The notes under the pieces: model-generated
Told to the model about the DNA's origin: nothing
The model's database searches: none
What the model saw: only the letters and a program-made list of their open reading frames with translations
Part shown: piece after piece, positions 19,736-28,264 of the stretch
How the letters are laid out: every line of letters begins with the position of its first letter
Position numbering within the stretch: the first letter of the stretch is position 1
Origin: Streptomyces sp. NBC_01428
GTDB lineage: Bacteria > Actinomycetota > Actinomycetes > Streptomycetales > Streptomycetaceae
Direction of reading: 5' to 3'
NCBI RefSeq assembly: GCF_036231965.1
Contig: NZ_CP109499.1
Coordinates: 2,480,001-2,544,000, forward strand
DNA length: 64,000 nucleotides
Program-made: the position numbers and the translations under genes

Positions 19736-20143
19736 TCAGCCCTCCTCGGCCGCCAGCCGCAGCGAAATGCTGTTGATGCAGTACCGCTGGTCCGTCGGCG
19801 TCGGGTAGCCCTCGCCCTCGAAGACGTGGCCGAGGTGCGATCCGCAGCGGGAGCAGCGGACCTCCGTGCGGACCATGCCGTGGGAGCGGTCCTGGATCAG
19901 CTCGACGGCGTCGGTGTCCTTCGGGTCGTAGAAGGACGGCCAGCCGCAGTGCGACTCGAACTTCTCCGTCGAGGTGAACAGCTCCGCGCCGCAGGCGCGA
20001 CAGGAGTAGACGCCCTTCGTCTTGGTGTCGGTGTACTCACCCTTGAACGCCGGCTCGGTGCCGGCCTGGCGCAGCACCGCGTATTCGGCCGGGGTCAGCT
20101 CCGCGCGCCACTCTTCGTCCGGCTTTTCGATGTCGTACGACAT
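19736..20143 (-). CDS. msrB: Peptide-methionine (R)-S-oxide reductase
   Basis: A 135-residue cytosolic repair enzyme reducing methionine-R-sulfoxide in proteins. The two zinc CxxC pairs are Cys48/Cys51 (SCRACG) and Cys97/Cys100 (RCSRCG). The catalytic Cys122 lies in RYCINSISL, and the conserved HCGWPSFY and GSHLGHVF are present, so the enzyme should be active. ATG 20143 gives the usual MSYDIEKPD-type start and follows GAGGGG; the upstream TTG is not needed. It lies 45 bases downstream of murC on the same strand. Confidence 0.96.
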   Translation of the reverse strand: MSYDIEKPDEEWRAELTPAEYAVLRQAGTEPAFKGEYTDTKTKGVYSCRACGAELFTSTEKFESHCGWPSFYDPKDTDAVELIQDRSHGMVRTEVRCSRCGSHLGHVFEGEGYPTPTDQRYCINSISLRLAAEEG

Positions 20144-20188
20144 GAAGCTCAACCCCTCACATTCCGGGAGGCCCGCTGGGGCCCACTG

Positions 20189-21577
20189 CTACTCGGACAG
20201 ACGGGCGAGGATCTCCGGTCCGAGATCCGTCACGTCACCCGCGCCCATGGTGAGAACGAGATCACCGGGCTTCGCCATTCCCGCGACGACGGACGGCACG
20301 TCCGTCTTGTCGTGGACCGGCGTCACGTCCGCGCCCGCGGCGCGTGCGGCCTGGAGGATCAGCTCGCTGGTGACGCCCGGGATCGGGTCCTCGCGGGCCG
20401 GGTAGATGTCGAGGACCACGGAGGCGTCCGCGAGGGCCAGGGACTCGCCCATCTCCTTGCCCAGCTCCTGGGTGCGGGAGAAGAGGTGCGGCTGGAAGAC
20501 GACGAGGATGCGGCCCGAGGTGCCGGCGCGCATGGCCTCCAGGTCGGCCGTCATCTCGGTCGGGTGGTGCGCGTAGGAGTCGACGACCTGGACGCCGGCC
20601 GCCTCGCCCTTGAGCTGGAGGCGGCGCTTCACGCCGGTGTAGGAGGCGAGCGCGGGGGCCAGCTCGGCCGCCGGGATCCCGAGGGCGACACCGGCCGCGA
20701 GGGCCGCCACCGCGTTGTGCGCGTAGTGCTTGCCGGGGACGGAGACCCCGAAGGTCAGCTCGGCGCCGTCCAGCAGGACGGTCACCTCGCTGGTGAGGCC
20801 GCGCGGCACGACGGAGAGGACCCTGAGGTCCGCGTCGGCGGCGTCGCCGTACGTCACCACGTTCACGTCGCCCGCCCTCACCCGGCGGGTCAGCTCGCGG
20901 GCGCCCTCGTGGTCCGCGGAGATCACCAGCGTGCCGCCCTCGGTGACGCGGTCCACGAAGGTCTCGAAGGACGCGTAGATCTCGTCCATGGAGGCGTAGT
21001 TGGCGTGGTGGTCGAGTTCGACGTTGAGGACGATCGCGACCTCGGGGGCGTACTTGTGGAAGCTGCGGTCGGACTCGTCGGCCTCGGCGACGAAGATCTC
21101 GCCGTCGCCGTGCAGGGCGTTCGAGCCGGGGGCGTCGAGGTCGCCGCCGATGGCGTACGACGGGGAGAGGCCGAGGGAGGAGAGGGAGACGGCGAGCATC
21201 GACGTGGTGGTCGTCTTGCCGTGGGTGCCGGCGACCGCGATCGGCCGCAGGCCGTCCATCAGACGGGCGAGGGCGTCCGAACGGTGGACCACGGGGATGT
21301 CCAGCTCGGCCGCGCGGGCCAGCTCCGGGTTGTCGGCGCGGATGGCGGAGGAGACCACGACACAGCTGGCGTCGGGGGCGAGGTGGTCGGCCGCGTGCCC
21401 GATGTGGACCGTGACGCCGAGCGCGCGCAGGGCCTCCGCGGTGGCGGAGTCCTTGGCGTCGCTGCCCGCCACCCGGGCCCCGCGCTGCGCGAGGATCTTC
21501 GCGATGCCCGACATCCCGGCGCCGCCGATGCCGATGAAGTGCGGTCGGTCCATCGCGGTAGGAAGGCCGGGTGCCAT
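20189..21577 (-). CDS. murC: UDP-N-acetylmuramate--L-alanine ligase
   Basis: Peptidoglycan precursor ligase of 462 residues that adds L-Ala to UDP-MurNAc with ATP. Residues 12-25 hold the N-terminal nucleotide-fold motif FIGIGGAGMSG, and the Mur-ligase P-loop GTHGKTTTT lies at about 115-123. The C-terminal domain motif YAHHPTEM and FQPHLFSRT are present. ATG 21577 has GGGGAGAAA upstream; the frame further upstream has no support. It is not in a division cluster here but sits with msrB and two small genes, as I recall for other Streptomyces. Confidence 0.97.
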   Translation of the reverse strand: MAPGLPTAMDRPHFIGIGGAGMSGIAKILAQRGARVAGSDAKDSATAEALRALGVTVHIGHAADHLAPDASCVVVSSAIRADNPELARAAELDIPVVHRSDALARLMDGLRPIAVAGTHGKTTTTSMLAVSLSSLGLSPSYAIGGDLDAPGSNALHGDGEIFVAEADESDRSFHKYAPEVAIVLNVELDHHANYASMDEIYASFETFVDRVTEGGTLVISADHEGARELTRRVRAGDVNVVTYGDAADADLRVLSVVPRGLTSEVTVLLDGAELTFGVSVPGKHYAHNAVAALAAGVALGIPAAELAPALASYTGVKRRLQLKGEAAGVQVVDSYAHHPTEMTADLEAMRAGTSGRILVVFQPHLFSRTQELGKEMGESLALADASVVLDIYPAREDPIPGVTSELILQAARAAGADVTPVHDKTDVPSVVAGMAKPGDLVLTMGAGDVTDLGPEILARLSE

Positions 21578-21715
21578 GCGTGTTTCTCCCCAAGATCCGG
21601 TACGAAGGTGGGCGCGTCCTCCGCGGAGAACGCGCCCCCAGCCTATGGGGTGCGTCCGGCGCCGCCCCACAAGGGACACCGGAGCCGCATCCCGCTGTTC
21701 AGTTCGGTGCGGACC

Positions 21716-22189
21716 TCACGCCTTGCTGTGCGAGAACAGCTTCAGCACCGGCACGCCCACCTTGTGGCGGGCCTTGGAGGCCCAGTCGCGGTGGAAGAAC
21801 TCCTCCACGTAGTGCGGGTCGGTCAGCACGATGACCTCGTCGGCCTTGACCTCGTCGACGAGGCCCTTCAGCGCGTCGAGCGGGTGATCCTCGATGAGCC
21901 GGCCCTCCGCCTCGCTGCCGGACGCCCGCAGGGCGATCAGTGAGACCTCCAGCGCCCGCTCGCCCTGGCTCGCGGCGGCGTCGCCCTCCGGCGTCTCGCC
22001 CTCGCGCGCCGCCTCGTCGATCTCGCCCAGCGCGACGTCGTCGATGGCCCGCAGCAGCCGGTCCGCCTGATCGCCCCGGGGCTGGAGCAGCACGTGGAAG
22101 GCGACCGTCTCGTCACCGTGCAAGGTGGTGACGAACTCCACGTCGGCGGACGTCAGGGCCTTCTCGATCATCAATACGCTTGTGAACAC
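21716..22189 (-). CDS. Conserved actinobacterial protein of unknown function
   Basis: A 157-residue protein starting at GTG 22189 (VFTSVLMIEKALT), with AAGGGCG upstream. An N-terminal region carrying a short acidic insert (GETPEGDAAASQGE) joins a C-terminal half with VDEVKADEVIVLTDPHYVEEFFHRDWASKARHKVG spread over about 35 residues, resembling a Rossmann-like universal-stress/permuted fold. Relatives are sometimes labelled indole-3-glycerol phosphate synthase, but it is much shorter than TrpC and shows no TIM-barrel motifs, so that name is not supported. It lies 138 bases upstream of murC on the same strand. Confidence 0.8.
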   Translation of the reverse strand: MFTSVLMIEKALTSADVEFVTTLHGDETVAFHVLLQPRGDQADRLLRAIDDVALGEIDEAAREGETPEGDAAASQGERALEVSLIALRASGSEAEGRLIEDHPLDALKGLVDEVKADEVIVLTDPHYVEEFFHRDWASKARHKVGVPVLKLFSHSKA

Positions 22190-22321
22190 GACAGGCGCCC
22201 TTCTCGTCCGTGGGCCGTCCCGGCCCCCTGCAAAAACCATCCTGCCCCGTGACCGCACGGGGACTGCGCGATTTAGTGTGCCCGGCGGACAACAAACGGA
22301 ACGTGATACTCCGATTACGTG

Positions 22322-23116
22322 TCAGGACCGACGGTATCGGCTGTACAGAAACCCGGCCTCTTCCAGCAGCGACACTAGTTCGAACCGGCGCGGCAGCGGC
22401 ACCGGGGGCCCGCCCGCGATGCGCTGGGAGTCGCCGGCGGCGAGCATCGGGGACAGCGTCAGGCACATCTCGTCGAGCACGTCGGCCGCGATCAGCTGGC
22501 CCAGCAGCCGGGGCCCGCCCTCCGTCAGCAGCCGGGTGTGGCCGAGGTCGCCGAGCGCCCGTACGGCACGGGCCGGGTCGACCCCCGCGCCGTCCCCGGC
22601 GATCACCACGCGGGCACCCGCCTTCTCGGCCGCCGCGACCCGGTCCGACGGGGCCGTCGCGCCGGTGAGGATCAGCGTGGGCACCAGGGGCGAGGTGAAG
22701 AGCGGCAGCGAGAAGTCCAGGTCGAGACCCGCGGTGACCACCGCGACGGCGGGGGCGGGACCCTGGCCCGCGGCCTTCCGCAGGTCCGCGAAGGCCTCCC
22801 GCGCGCGGGCCGGCCGGTAACCCTCCTGGCGTACCGTTTCCGCACCGGCCAGGACGACGTCGGCGAGACCCCTGAGAACCCCGAAGACCCGCATGTCGGT
22901 GGGGCTGGAGATGGGCTGCGAGCGTCCGTCGTGCTGGGCGGCGCCGTCCAGCGTGGACACCATGTTGGCCCGCAGCCAGGGTCCGTCGCTCTCGGGGTAG
23001 GCGTAGGCCTCGGCCAGTTCTCCGAGCCCCCACTCGCGTTCCGCCACATCCGTCCCGGGAGCCCCCGCGGAGGCCTGGGCTGCTGTTTCGTAGGTCACAG
23101 GGAACAGGCGTCGCAT
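22322..23116 (-). CDS. RibD C-terminal/dihydrofolate-reductase-fold protein
   Basis: A 264-residue protein of the pyrimidine reductase family, the NADPH-binding C-terminal domain of RibD. Visible motifs are LRANMVSTLDGAAQ (substrate loop), DVVLAGAETVRQEGY and LLTEGGPRLLGQL near the C-terminus, typical of aminouracil reductases. No deaminase domain is present, and the gene lies outside a riboflavin cluster, so it may reduce another pteridine or pyrimidine. ATG 23116 has no clear ribosome site. It is divergent from zapE with only 37 bases between start codons. Confidence 0.87.
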   Translation of the reverse strand: MRRLFPVTYETAAQASAGAPGTDVAEREWGLGELAEAYAYPESDGPWLRANMVSTLDGAAQHDGRSQPISSPTDMRVFGVLRGLADVVLAGAETVRQEGYRPARAREAFADLRKAAGQGPAPAVAVVTAGLDLDFSLPLFTSPLVPTLILTGATAPSDRVAAAEKAGARVVIAGDGAGVDPARAVRALGDLGHTRLLTEGGPRLLGQLIAADVLDEMCLTLSPMLAAGDSQRIAGGPPVPLPRRFELVSLLEEAGFLYSRYRRS

Positions 23117-23153
23117 GACGTGCAGTGTGGCACGGCGCATAGAGTGGGTGACC

Positions 23154-24260
23154 GTGTCGTCCTCCACCACCGCCTCCGGGATCGACCCGATAGCCGAAGC
23201 GGCCCCCCTGTCCCTGTGCGCCCGCGAGCCGCACGTGCCCGCCGACCGGCTCGTCGCCGAGATGGTGCCGCCTCCGCGCTTCGACTCGGTCCGCTTCGCC
23301 ACGTACATCCCGGACCCGAACCAGCCCAGCCAGACCGAGGCGGTGGGGGTCCTCGAAACCTTCGCCGCCGGACTCGGCGGGGCGCACGCCCTGGGCGGCC
23401 CCAGGCGGAAGCTGTTCGGTTTCGGCAAGGCCCCGAAGACCCCGGCCGGCCCGCGGGGCGTCTACCTCGACGGCGGGTACGGCGTCGGCAAGACCCACCT
23501 GCTCGCCTCCCTGTGGCACGCGACCCCGGCGGAGCCCGCGCTCAAGGCGTTCGGCACCTTCGTGGAGCTGACGAACCTGGTGGGCGCGCTCGGCTTCCAG
23601 AAGACCGTGCAGACCCTCTCCGGGCACCGCCTCCTGTGCATCGACGAGTTCGAGCTCGACGATCCGGGCGACACCGTCCTCGTCTCGACCCTGCTCGGCA
23701 AGCTGGTCGACGCGGGCGTCGCGCTCGCCGCCACGTCGAACACCCTGCCGGGCAAGCTCGGTGAGGGCCGCTTCGCCTCCGCCGACTTCCTGCGGGAGAT
23801 CCAGGGCCTGTCCGCGCACTTCCGGCCGCTGCGCATCGACGGCGAGGACTACCGGCACCGCGGGCTGCCCGAGGCTCCGGCGCCGTTCTCCGAGGAGCAG
23901 GTCACCAAGGCGGCGTACGCCACCGAGGGCGCCTCCCTGGACGACTTCCCGCACCTGCTGGAGCACCTCGCGCGCGTCCACCCCAGCCGCTACGGCGCCC
24001 TGACCGACGGGATCGGGGCGGTCTGCCTCACCGACGTCCAGCCCGTCCCCGACCAGTCGACGGCGCTGCGGCTCGTCGTGCTCGCGGACCGGCTGTACGA
24101 CCGCGAGGTCCCCGTCCTCGCCTCCGGAGAGCCCTTCGACCAGCTGTTCAGCGAGGAGATGCTGAACGGCGGCTACCGCAAGAAGTACTTCCGCGCGATC
24201 TCCCGGCTCACGGCGCTGGCCCGCGACGCGAAGGGCCTCGTGGAGAAGCCGAAGGACTGA
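23154..24260 (+). CDS. zapE: AFG1/ZapE family ATPase
   Basis: A 368-residue AAA+-like P-loop ATPase. Walker A is GGYGVGKTH at about 107-115, Walker B is LLCIDEFELDD at about 160-170 and the sensor-like Asn lies in AATSNTLPG. The E. coli homologue destabilises FtsZ rings and the mitochondrial AFG1 handles misfolded proteins; the role in Streptomyces is not known. GTG 23154 is chosen because GGTGA precedes it and the residues upstream would overlap the divergent gene. The C-terminal ISRLTALARDAKG segment is complete. Confidence 0.9.
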   Translation: MSSSTTASGIDPIAEAAPLSLCAREPHVPADRLVAEMVPPPRFDSVRFATYIPDPNQPSQTEAVGVLETFAAGLGGAHALGGPRRKLFGFGKAPKTPAGPRGVYLDGGYGVGKTHLLASLWHATPAEPALKAFGTFVELTNLVGALGFQKTVQTLSGHRLLCIDEFELDDPGDTVLVSTLLGKLVDAGVALAATSNTLPGKLGEGRFASADFLREIQGLSAHFRPLRIDGEDYRHRGLPEAPAPFSEEQVTKAAYATEGASLDDFPHLLEHLARVHPSRYGALTDGIGAVCLTDVQPVPDQSTALRLVVLADRLYDREVPVLASGEPFDQLFSEEMLNGGYRKKYFRAISRLTALARDAKGLVEKPKD

Positions 24261-24417
24261 GCACGGCCCGGCGGAGAGCGGGTTCGCGCCAACCGCCCGC
24301 CCCCTTTCGGGCGCTCTTCGCGGGCGAAACGCGCAGTTAACCCTGCAAACAACTCCGGCCGTTACGCTACGGAACGAAGCTGACCGTCGCCATGGGTGAG
24401 CAGCCGGGAGGGGGCGC

Positions 24418-24756
24418 ATGTTCCGAGGTACGACGGCCCGGACCCTGTTCGTGGTGCTCGCCGCCGTCCTGCTGAGCCTGCAACCCCTCGCCCCCGCCGA
24501 GTCGTTCGCGTCCGCGCACCGGGGTGAGGTCGTCGCCTGCGCCGAGGCGGAACACCCGCACAAGGTGGCACCGGCCCAGGGAACCCGGCGGCGCGTCCAC
24601 GACGAGGACCCCGAACCGGGACCGCCGGTCCTCGTCCCGCAGGCGTGCGACCCCGCCGCCGACTGCCGGCCCGCACCCCTTCGTACCGCGCATCCGGGCA
24701 CGTCCAGAGCCTCGACCGCGCACTCCCCCGCGGGACTTCAGGTCTTCCGCTGCTGA
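24418..24756 (+). CDS. Small secreted protein of unknown function
   Basis: A 112-residue protein with an N-terminal signal peptide (RTLFVVLAAVLLSLQPLAPAESFASA) and a hydrophilic Pro/His/Arg-rich remainder with four Cys residues, one of them last in the chain (VFRC). GGGAGGGGGC precedes ATG 24418, which supports translation. No domain is recognised. It lies 70 bases upstream of the carbonic anhydrase and may be the first gene of the bicarbonate operon; the upstream AT-richer patch (about 24330-24370) could hold the promoter. Confidence 0.65.
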   Translation: MFRGTTARTLFVVLAAVLLSLQPLAPAESFASAHRGEVVACAEAEHPHKVAPAQGTRRRVHDEDPEPGPPVLVPQACDPAADCRPAPLRTAHPGTSRASTAHSPAGLQVFRC

Positions 24757-24826
24757 GCAGGGCACCTCCCCCCACACCCCGCTCCGCAAGCCGACGCGCC
24801 CCGACGGCGCGCCAGGAGGATCCGCC

Positions 24827-25405
24827 ATGCAGCCTCTCATCGACCATGCCCGCTCCTTCGGCCGGCGACCCGAGGACTTCGCCTCGCTCGCCCAAGGCCA
24901 GTCCCCGCAGGTGCTGTTCGTCACCTGCTCCGACTCACGGGTCGTTCCCGCCCTGATCACCGGTGCCCGCCCCGGCGAGCTCTTCGAACTGCGCACCGCG
25001 GGCAGCATCGTCCCGCCCTACGTCCCCGGCCGCCCCACCTCCGAGGCGGCCACCGTCGAGTACGCGGTGGACGTGCTCGGCGTCCGCGAGATCGTGGTCT
25101 GCGGCCACTCGCACTGCGGCGCCGTCGGCGCCCTGGTGCGCGGCGAGGACCTCACCGCCGTACCGGCCGTCCGCGACTGGCTGGCCCAGACCGAGCCGCC
25201 GGCGGACGTGCCGGACGACGACCCCGCCGTCGCCGGGGCGGTCCGGTCCCACGTGCTCGCGCAACTGCTCCGCCTCCGCTCCTACCCCTGCGTGGAGCGG
25301 GCCCTGACGGACCGTCGGCTCCGGCTGCACGGCTGGTACTACGAGGTCCACACCGGTGCGGTGCTCGAACACCGCCCGGACACCGACACCTTCGAAGCGC
25401 TGTGA
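24827..25405 (+). CDS. Beta-class carbonic anhydrase
   Basis: A 192-residue zinc enzyme interconverting CO2 and bicarbonate. The beta-class ligands are Cys34 in TCSDSR, His94 and Cys97 in GHSHCGAV, with the Asp36/Arg38 dyad intact. ATG 24827 has a strong AGGAGGA site; the upstream frame is a shadow of the small secreted protein gene. It is followed after eight bases by the SulP transporter, so the pair probably hydrates CO2 and moves bicarbonate, as in other CA-SulP operons and fusions. Confidence 0.94.
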   Translation: MQPLIDHARSFGRRPEDFASLAQGQSPQVLFVTCSDSRVVPALITGARPGELFELRTAGSIVPPYVPGRPTSEAATVEYAVDVLGVREIVVCGHSHCGAVGALVRGEDLTAVPAVRDWLAQTEPPADVPDDDPAVAGAVRSHVLAQLLRLRSYPCVERALTDRRLRLHGWYYEVHTGAVLEHRPDTDTFEAL

Positions 25406-25413
25406 GGCGCGCG

Positions 25414-26928
25414 ATGACCGACCCCCACAACACCGAGGACCCCGCCCGCGGGTCCGGCCTCGGGAGCCTCCCGGCGAGGTTCCCCCATCTGCGGCAGGAC
25501 CTCGCCGCCTCCGTCGTCGTGTTCCTGGTCGCGCTGCCGCTCTGCGTCGGCGTCGCGGTCGCCTCCGGCGTGCCGGCCGAACTCGGCCTGGTCACCGGCA
25601 TCGTGGGCGGTGTCGTCACCGGCCTGATGCGCGGCAGCAGCCTCCAGGTGTCGGGTCCCGCCGCGGGACTGACCGTGCTGGTCTTCGAGGCCGTGCGGGA
25701 GTACGGCCTCGCGTCCCTCGGCGTGATCGTGCTCGCCACCGGGCTGCTCCAACTCCTCATGGGCGCGCTGAAACTGGGGCGCTGGTTCCGGGCGATCTCC
25801 CTCTCGGTCGTCGAGGGGATGCTGGCCGGCATCGGGCTCGTCCTCATCGCGGGCCAGCTCTACGCGATGGCCGGTCTGAAGGCACCGGCGTCCGGCGTCG
25901 ACAAGCTCACCGGGCTGCCACGGGCGCTCGCCGACGCCGTCGGGGACCCGGACGCGCTGGCCTCGCTCGGCCTCGGCGTCGGCACCGTCGCCGTCCTCGT
26001 CCTGTGGCCACGGCTGCCTCGGCGGGTGCGGGCGGTTCCGGCGGCGCTCGGTGCCGTCCTCCTCGCCACCCTGGCCGTGCCGCTGCTCGGCCTGCCCGTC
26101 GCCACGGTCGAGGTCCGGGGCCTGCTGGGCTCGATCCAGCCGCCGCCCCTCGACGCGTTCGGCGGTCTGGCGACGGCCGGGCTGCTCGGCACGATCCTCG
26201 CGTTCACCCTGATCGCCTCCGCCGAGTCGCTGTTCAGCGCGGCGGCCGTGGACCGGATGCACGACGGCCCGCGGACCGCGTACGACAAGGAACTGACGGC
26301 ACAGGGCGCGGGCAACACGGTCTGCGGTCTCCTCGGGGCGCTGCCGATGACCGCCGTGATCGTCCGCAGCGCGGCGAACGTGCGTGCGGGCGCCCGCACG
26401 AAGGCGTCCCGGGTGCTGCACGGCGTCTGGCTCCTGCTGTTCGCGGCGCTGCTGCCGGCCGCGCTCGGTGTCATCCCGCTGCCCGCCCTCGCCGGCGTCC
26501 TGGTGCACGCGGGCTGGAAGCTGATCCCGCTGCGCCAGGTCGCGTCCCTGTGGCGTGAGCACCGGGGCGAGGCGCTGATCCTCGTCGTGACCGCCGTGTC
26601 GATCGTCGCGGTCAGCATGTTCGAGGGCGTGCTGATCGGACTCGCCCTGGCGGTGGCCAAGACGGCGTGGGAGGCCTCGCACGTGCGGCTCGACGTCATA
26701 GACAAGGGCGCCGGTCCCGTCCAGGTGTACCTGTCGGGCAACGCCACGTTCCTGCGGCTGCCCAGGATCCTCGACAGCCTGGAGGCGCTGCCGCAGGACC
26801 GTCCGATCGAGCTGAACATCTCCGGTCTGCACCACCTCGACCACGCGTGCCGGTCCGCGCTGGAGACCTGGTCGACGCGGCACAGCGCCGCCGGGACCGA
26901 GCCCGTGCGGGTCACCCCGGACATGTGA
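25414..26928 (+). CDS. SulP family anion transporter with STAS domain
   Basis: A 504-residue membrane transporter with 10-14 helices and the SulP signatures VVFLVALPLCVGVAVASG and SGPAAGLTVLVF in the N-terminal half. A cytosolic STAS domain follows at about 405-495 (VYLSGNATFLRLP, ELNISGLHHLDHACRSAL). SulP proteins carry sulfate or bicarbonate; coupling to a carbonic anhydrase gene favours bicarbonate. An in-frame GTG at 25402 overlaps the previous stop; ATG 25414 after GAGG is preferred. A strong terminator lies six bases beyond the stop. Confidence 0.92.
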   Translation: MTDPHNTEDPARGSGLGSLPARFPHLRQDLAASVVVFLVALPLCVGVAVASGVPAELGLVTGIVGGVVTGLMRGSSLQVSGPAAGLTVLVFEAVREYGLASLGVIVLATGLLQLLMGALKLGRWFRAISLSVVEGMLAGIGLVLIAGQLYAMAGLKAPASGVDKLTGLPRALADAVGDPDALASLGLGVGTVAVLVLWPRLPRRVRAVPAALGAVLLATLAVPLLGLPVATVEVRGLLGSIQPPPLDAFGGLATAGLLGTILAFTLIASAESLFSAAAVDRMHDGPRTAYDKELTAQGAGNTVCGLLGALPMTAVIVRSAANVRAGARTKASRVLHGVWLLLFAALLPAALGVIPLPALAGVLVHAGWKLIPLRQVASLWREHRGEALILVVTAVSIVAVSMFEGVLIGLALAVAKTAWEASHVRLDVIDKGAGPVQVYLSGNATFLRLPRILDSLEALPQDRPIELNISGLHHLDHACRSALETWSTRHSAAGTEPVRVTPDM

Positions 26929-26934
26929 CCCGGA

Positions 26935-26964
26935 GGCCGGGCCCGCCCTCCGGCGGGCCCGGCC
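26935..26964 (+). terminator. Hairpin terminator of the carbonic anhydrase-SulP operon
   Basis: GGCCGGGCCCGCC and GGCGGGCCCGGCC form a perfect 13-bp stem with a four-base loop immediately after the SulP stop codon. There is no T tract, as usual in Streptomyces. Confidence 0.8.
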
Positions 26965-27106
26965 CATCCCGCCGCCCATCCCCGCAGGGAGGCGTGCCGG
27001 GCGGCCCGCGGGGACACCGACCCGGCGACGTAACCTGGACGTGTCAGGCATGTCGGACGGCCCGGAAGGGGACCGTCCGCACCGGACGACTCGGAAGGGG
27101 GTCGTC

Positions 27107-28141
27107 ATGGTCGAGGAAATCATCGCGGCGATCGCGGTGGCAGGCTCTGCCGGAGTGGTCTACGTCGCGGCCGGCGCCCGGGTCGTCAAGCAGTACGAGC
27201 GCGGGGTCATCCTGCGCCTCGGACGGCTCGCGGGCGAGGTCCGCTCCCCCGGCTTCACCATGATCGTTCCGTTCGTGGACCGGCTCCGCAAGGTCAACAT
27301 CCAGATCGTGACGCTGCCGATCCCGGCCCAGGAGGGCATCACCCGCGACAACGTCACGGTCCGCGTCGACGCCGTCGTCTACTTCAAGGTCGTGAACGCC
27401 GCCGACGCGATCATCCAGGTCGAGGACTACCGCTTCGCGGTCTCGCAGATGGCGCAGACCTCCCTGCGCTCGATCATCGGCAAGAGCGACCTGGACGATC
27501 TGCTGTCCAACCGCGAAAAGCTCAACCAGGGCCTGGAGTTGATGATCGACAGCCCGGCGATCGGCTGGGGCGTGCAGATCGACCGCGTCGAGATCAAGGA
27601 CGTGTCGCTGCCCGAGACGATGAAGCGCTCCATGGCCCGGCAGGCCGAGGCCGACCGCGAGCGGCGGGCCCGGATCATCAACGCCGACGCCGAGTTGCAG
27701 GCCTCGAAGAAGCTCGCGCAGGCCGCCGAGGTGATGTCGGAACAGCCGGCCGCCCTCCAACTGAGGCTGCTGCAGACCGTGGTGGCCGTCGCCGCCGAGA
27801 AGAACTCCACCCTCGTGCTGCCCTTCCCCGTCGAACTGCTCCGCTTCCTGGAGCGGGCTCAGTCCGGGCAGGCCCCGGTCGCTCCGGAGCCGCAGGCCAA
27901 GCGTCCGCCGGAGACACCGCCCCCGACGGACGAGCAGCAGGTGACCGAGGACACCGAGCCGCCCGCCCTGGCGAACGCAGCCGGCCGGCTGCCGGAGGGC
28001 CTCGGCGTTCCGGACGCCTTCGGCGACACCGACGGGCTCGGGATACCGGGCGCCTTCGGCGACCTGGACGCGCCCGGGAGGCTGCCGGAGTCCCGGGAAC
28101 CGGAGGCTCCGGAGGAACTCGGGGAGAAGCCGCTGGACTGA
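27107..28141 (+). CDS. SPFH/band 7 (slipin-type) protein
   Basis: A 344-residue stomatin-like protein. A membrane segment at residues 5-25 is followed by the band-7 domain (VVKQYERGVILRLGRLAG, GVQIDRVEIKDVSLPETM) and a coiled-coil-prone Ala/Glu/Arg region at about 170-225. It then has a slipin-like C-terminal segment (LVLPFPVELLRFLE) and a Pro/Glu-rich tail with internal repeats of G-x-P-x-A-F-G-D at about 300-325. SPFH proteins scaffold membrane microdomains and often regulate proteases. ATG 27107 has GGAAGGGGG upstream. No NfeD-type partner gene is adjacent. The next gene, 123 bases on, is a PPK2 kinase. Confidence 0.9.
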   Translation: MVEEIIAAIAVAGSAGVVYVAAGARVVKQYERGVILRLGRLAGEVRSPGFTMIVPFVDRLRKVNIQIVTLPIPAQEGITRDNVTVRVDAVVYFKVVNAADAIIQVEDYRFAVSQMAQTSLRSIIGKSDLDDLLSNREKLNQGLELMIDSPAIGWGVQIDRVEIKDVSLPETMKRSMARQAEADRERRARIINADAELQASKKLAQAAEVMSEQPAALQLRLLQTVVAVAAEKNSTLVLPFPVELLRFLERAQSGQAPVAPEPQAKRPPETPPPTDEQQVTEDTEPPALANAAGRLPEGLGVPDAFGDTDGLGIPGAFGDLDAPGRLPESREPEAPEELGEKPLD

Positions 28142-28264
28142 CCCCGTCCGGCTCGGGGCACCCGCTGCGGGCACGTGGTGACCGGCCGTCCGGGCGCACC
28201 GAACGGGTAGCGGGCCCCGGACACCCGGCGCACCATCGAGGAACACGGCCGGAAGGGGCGCGCG

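Noticed and set aside
19712..21943. 743-codon plus-strand frame across msrB and murC
   Set aside because: Antisense to two unmistakable enzymes, with no recognisable domain.
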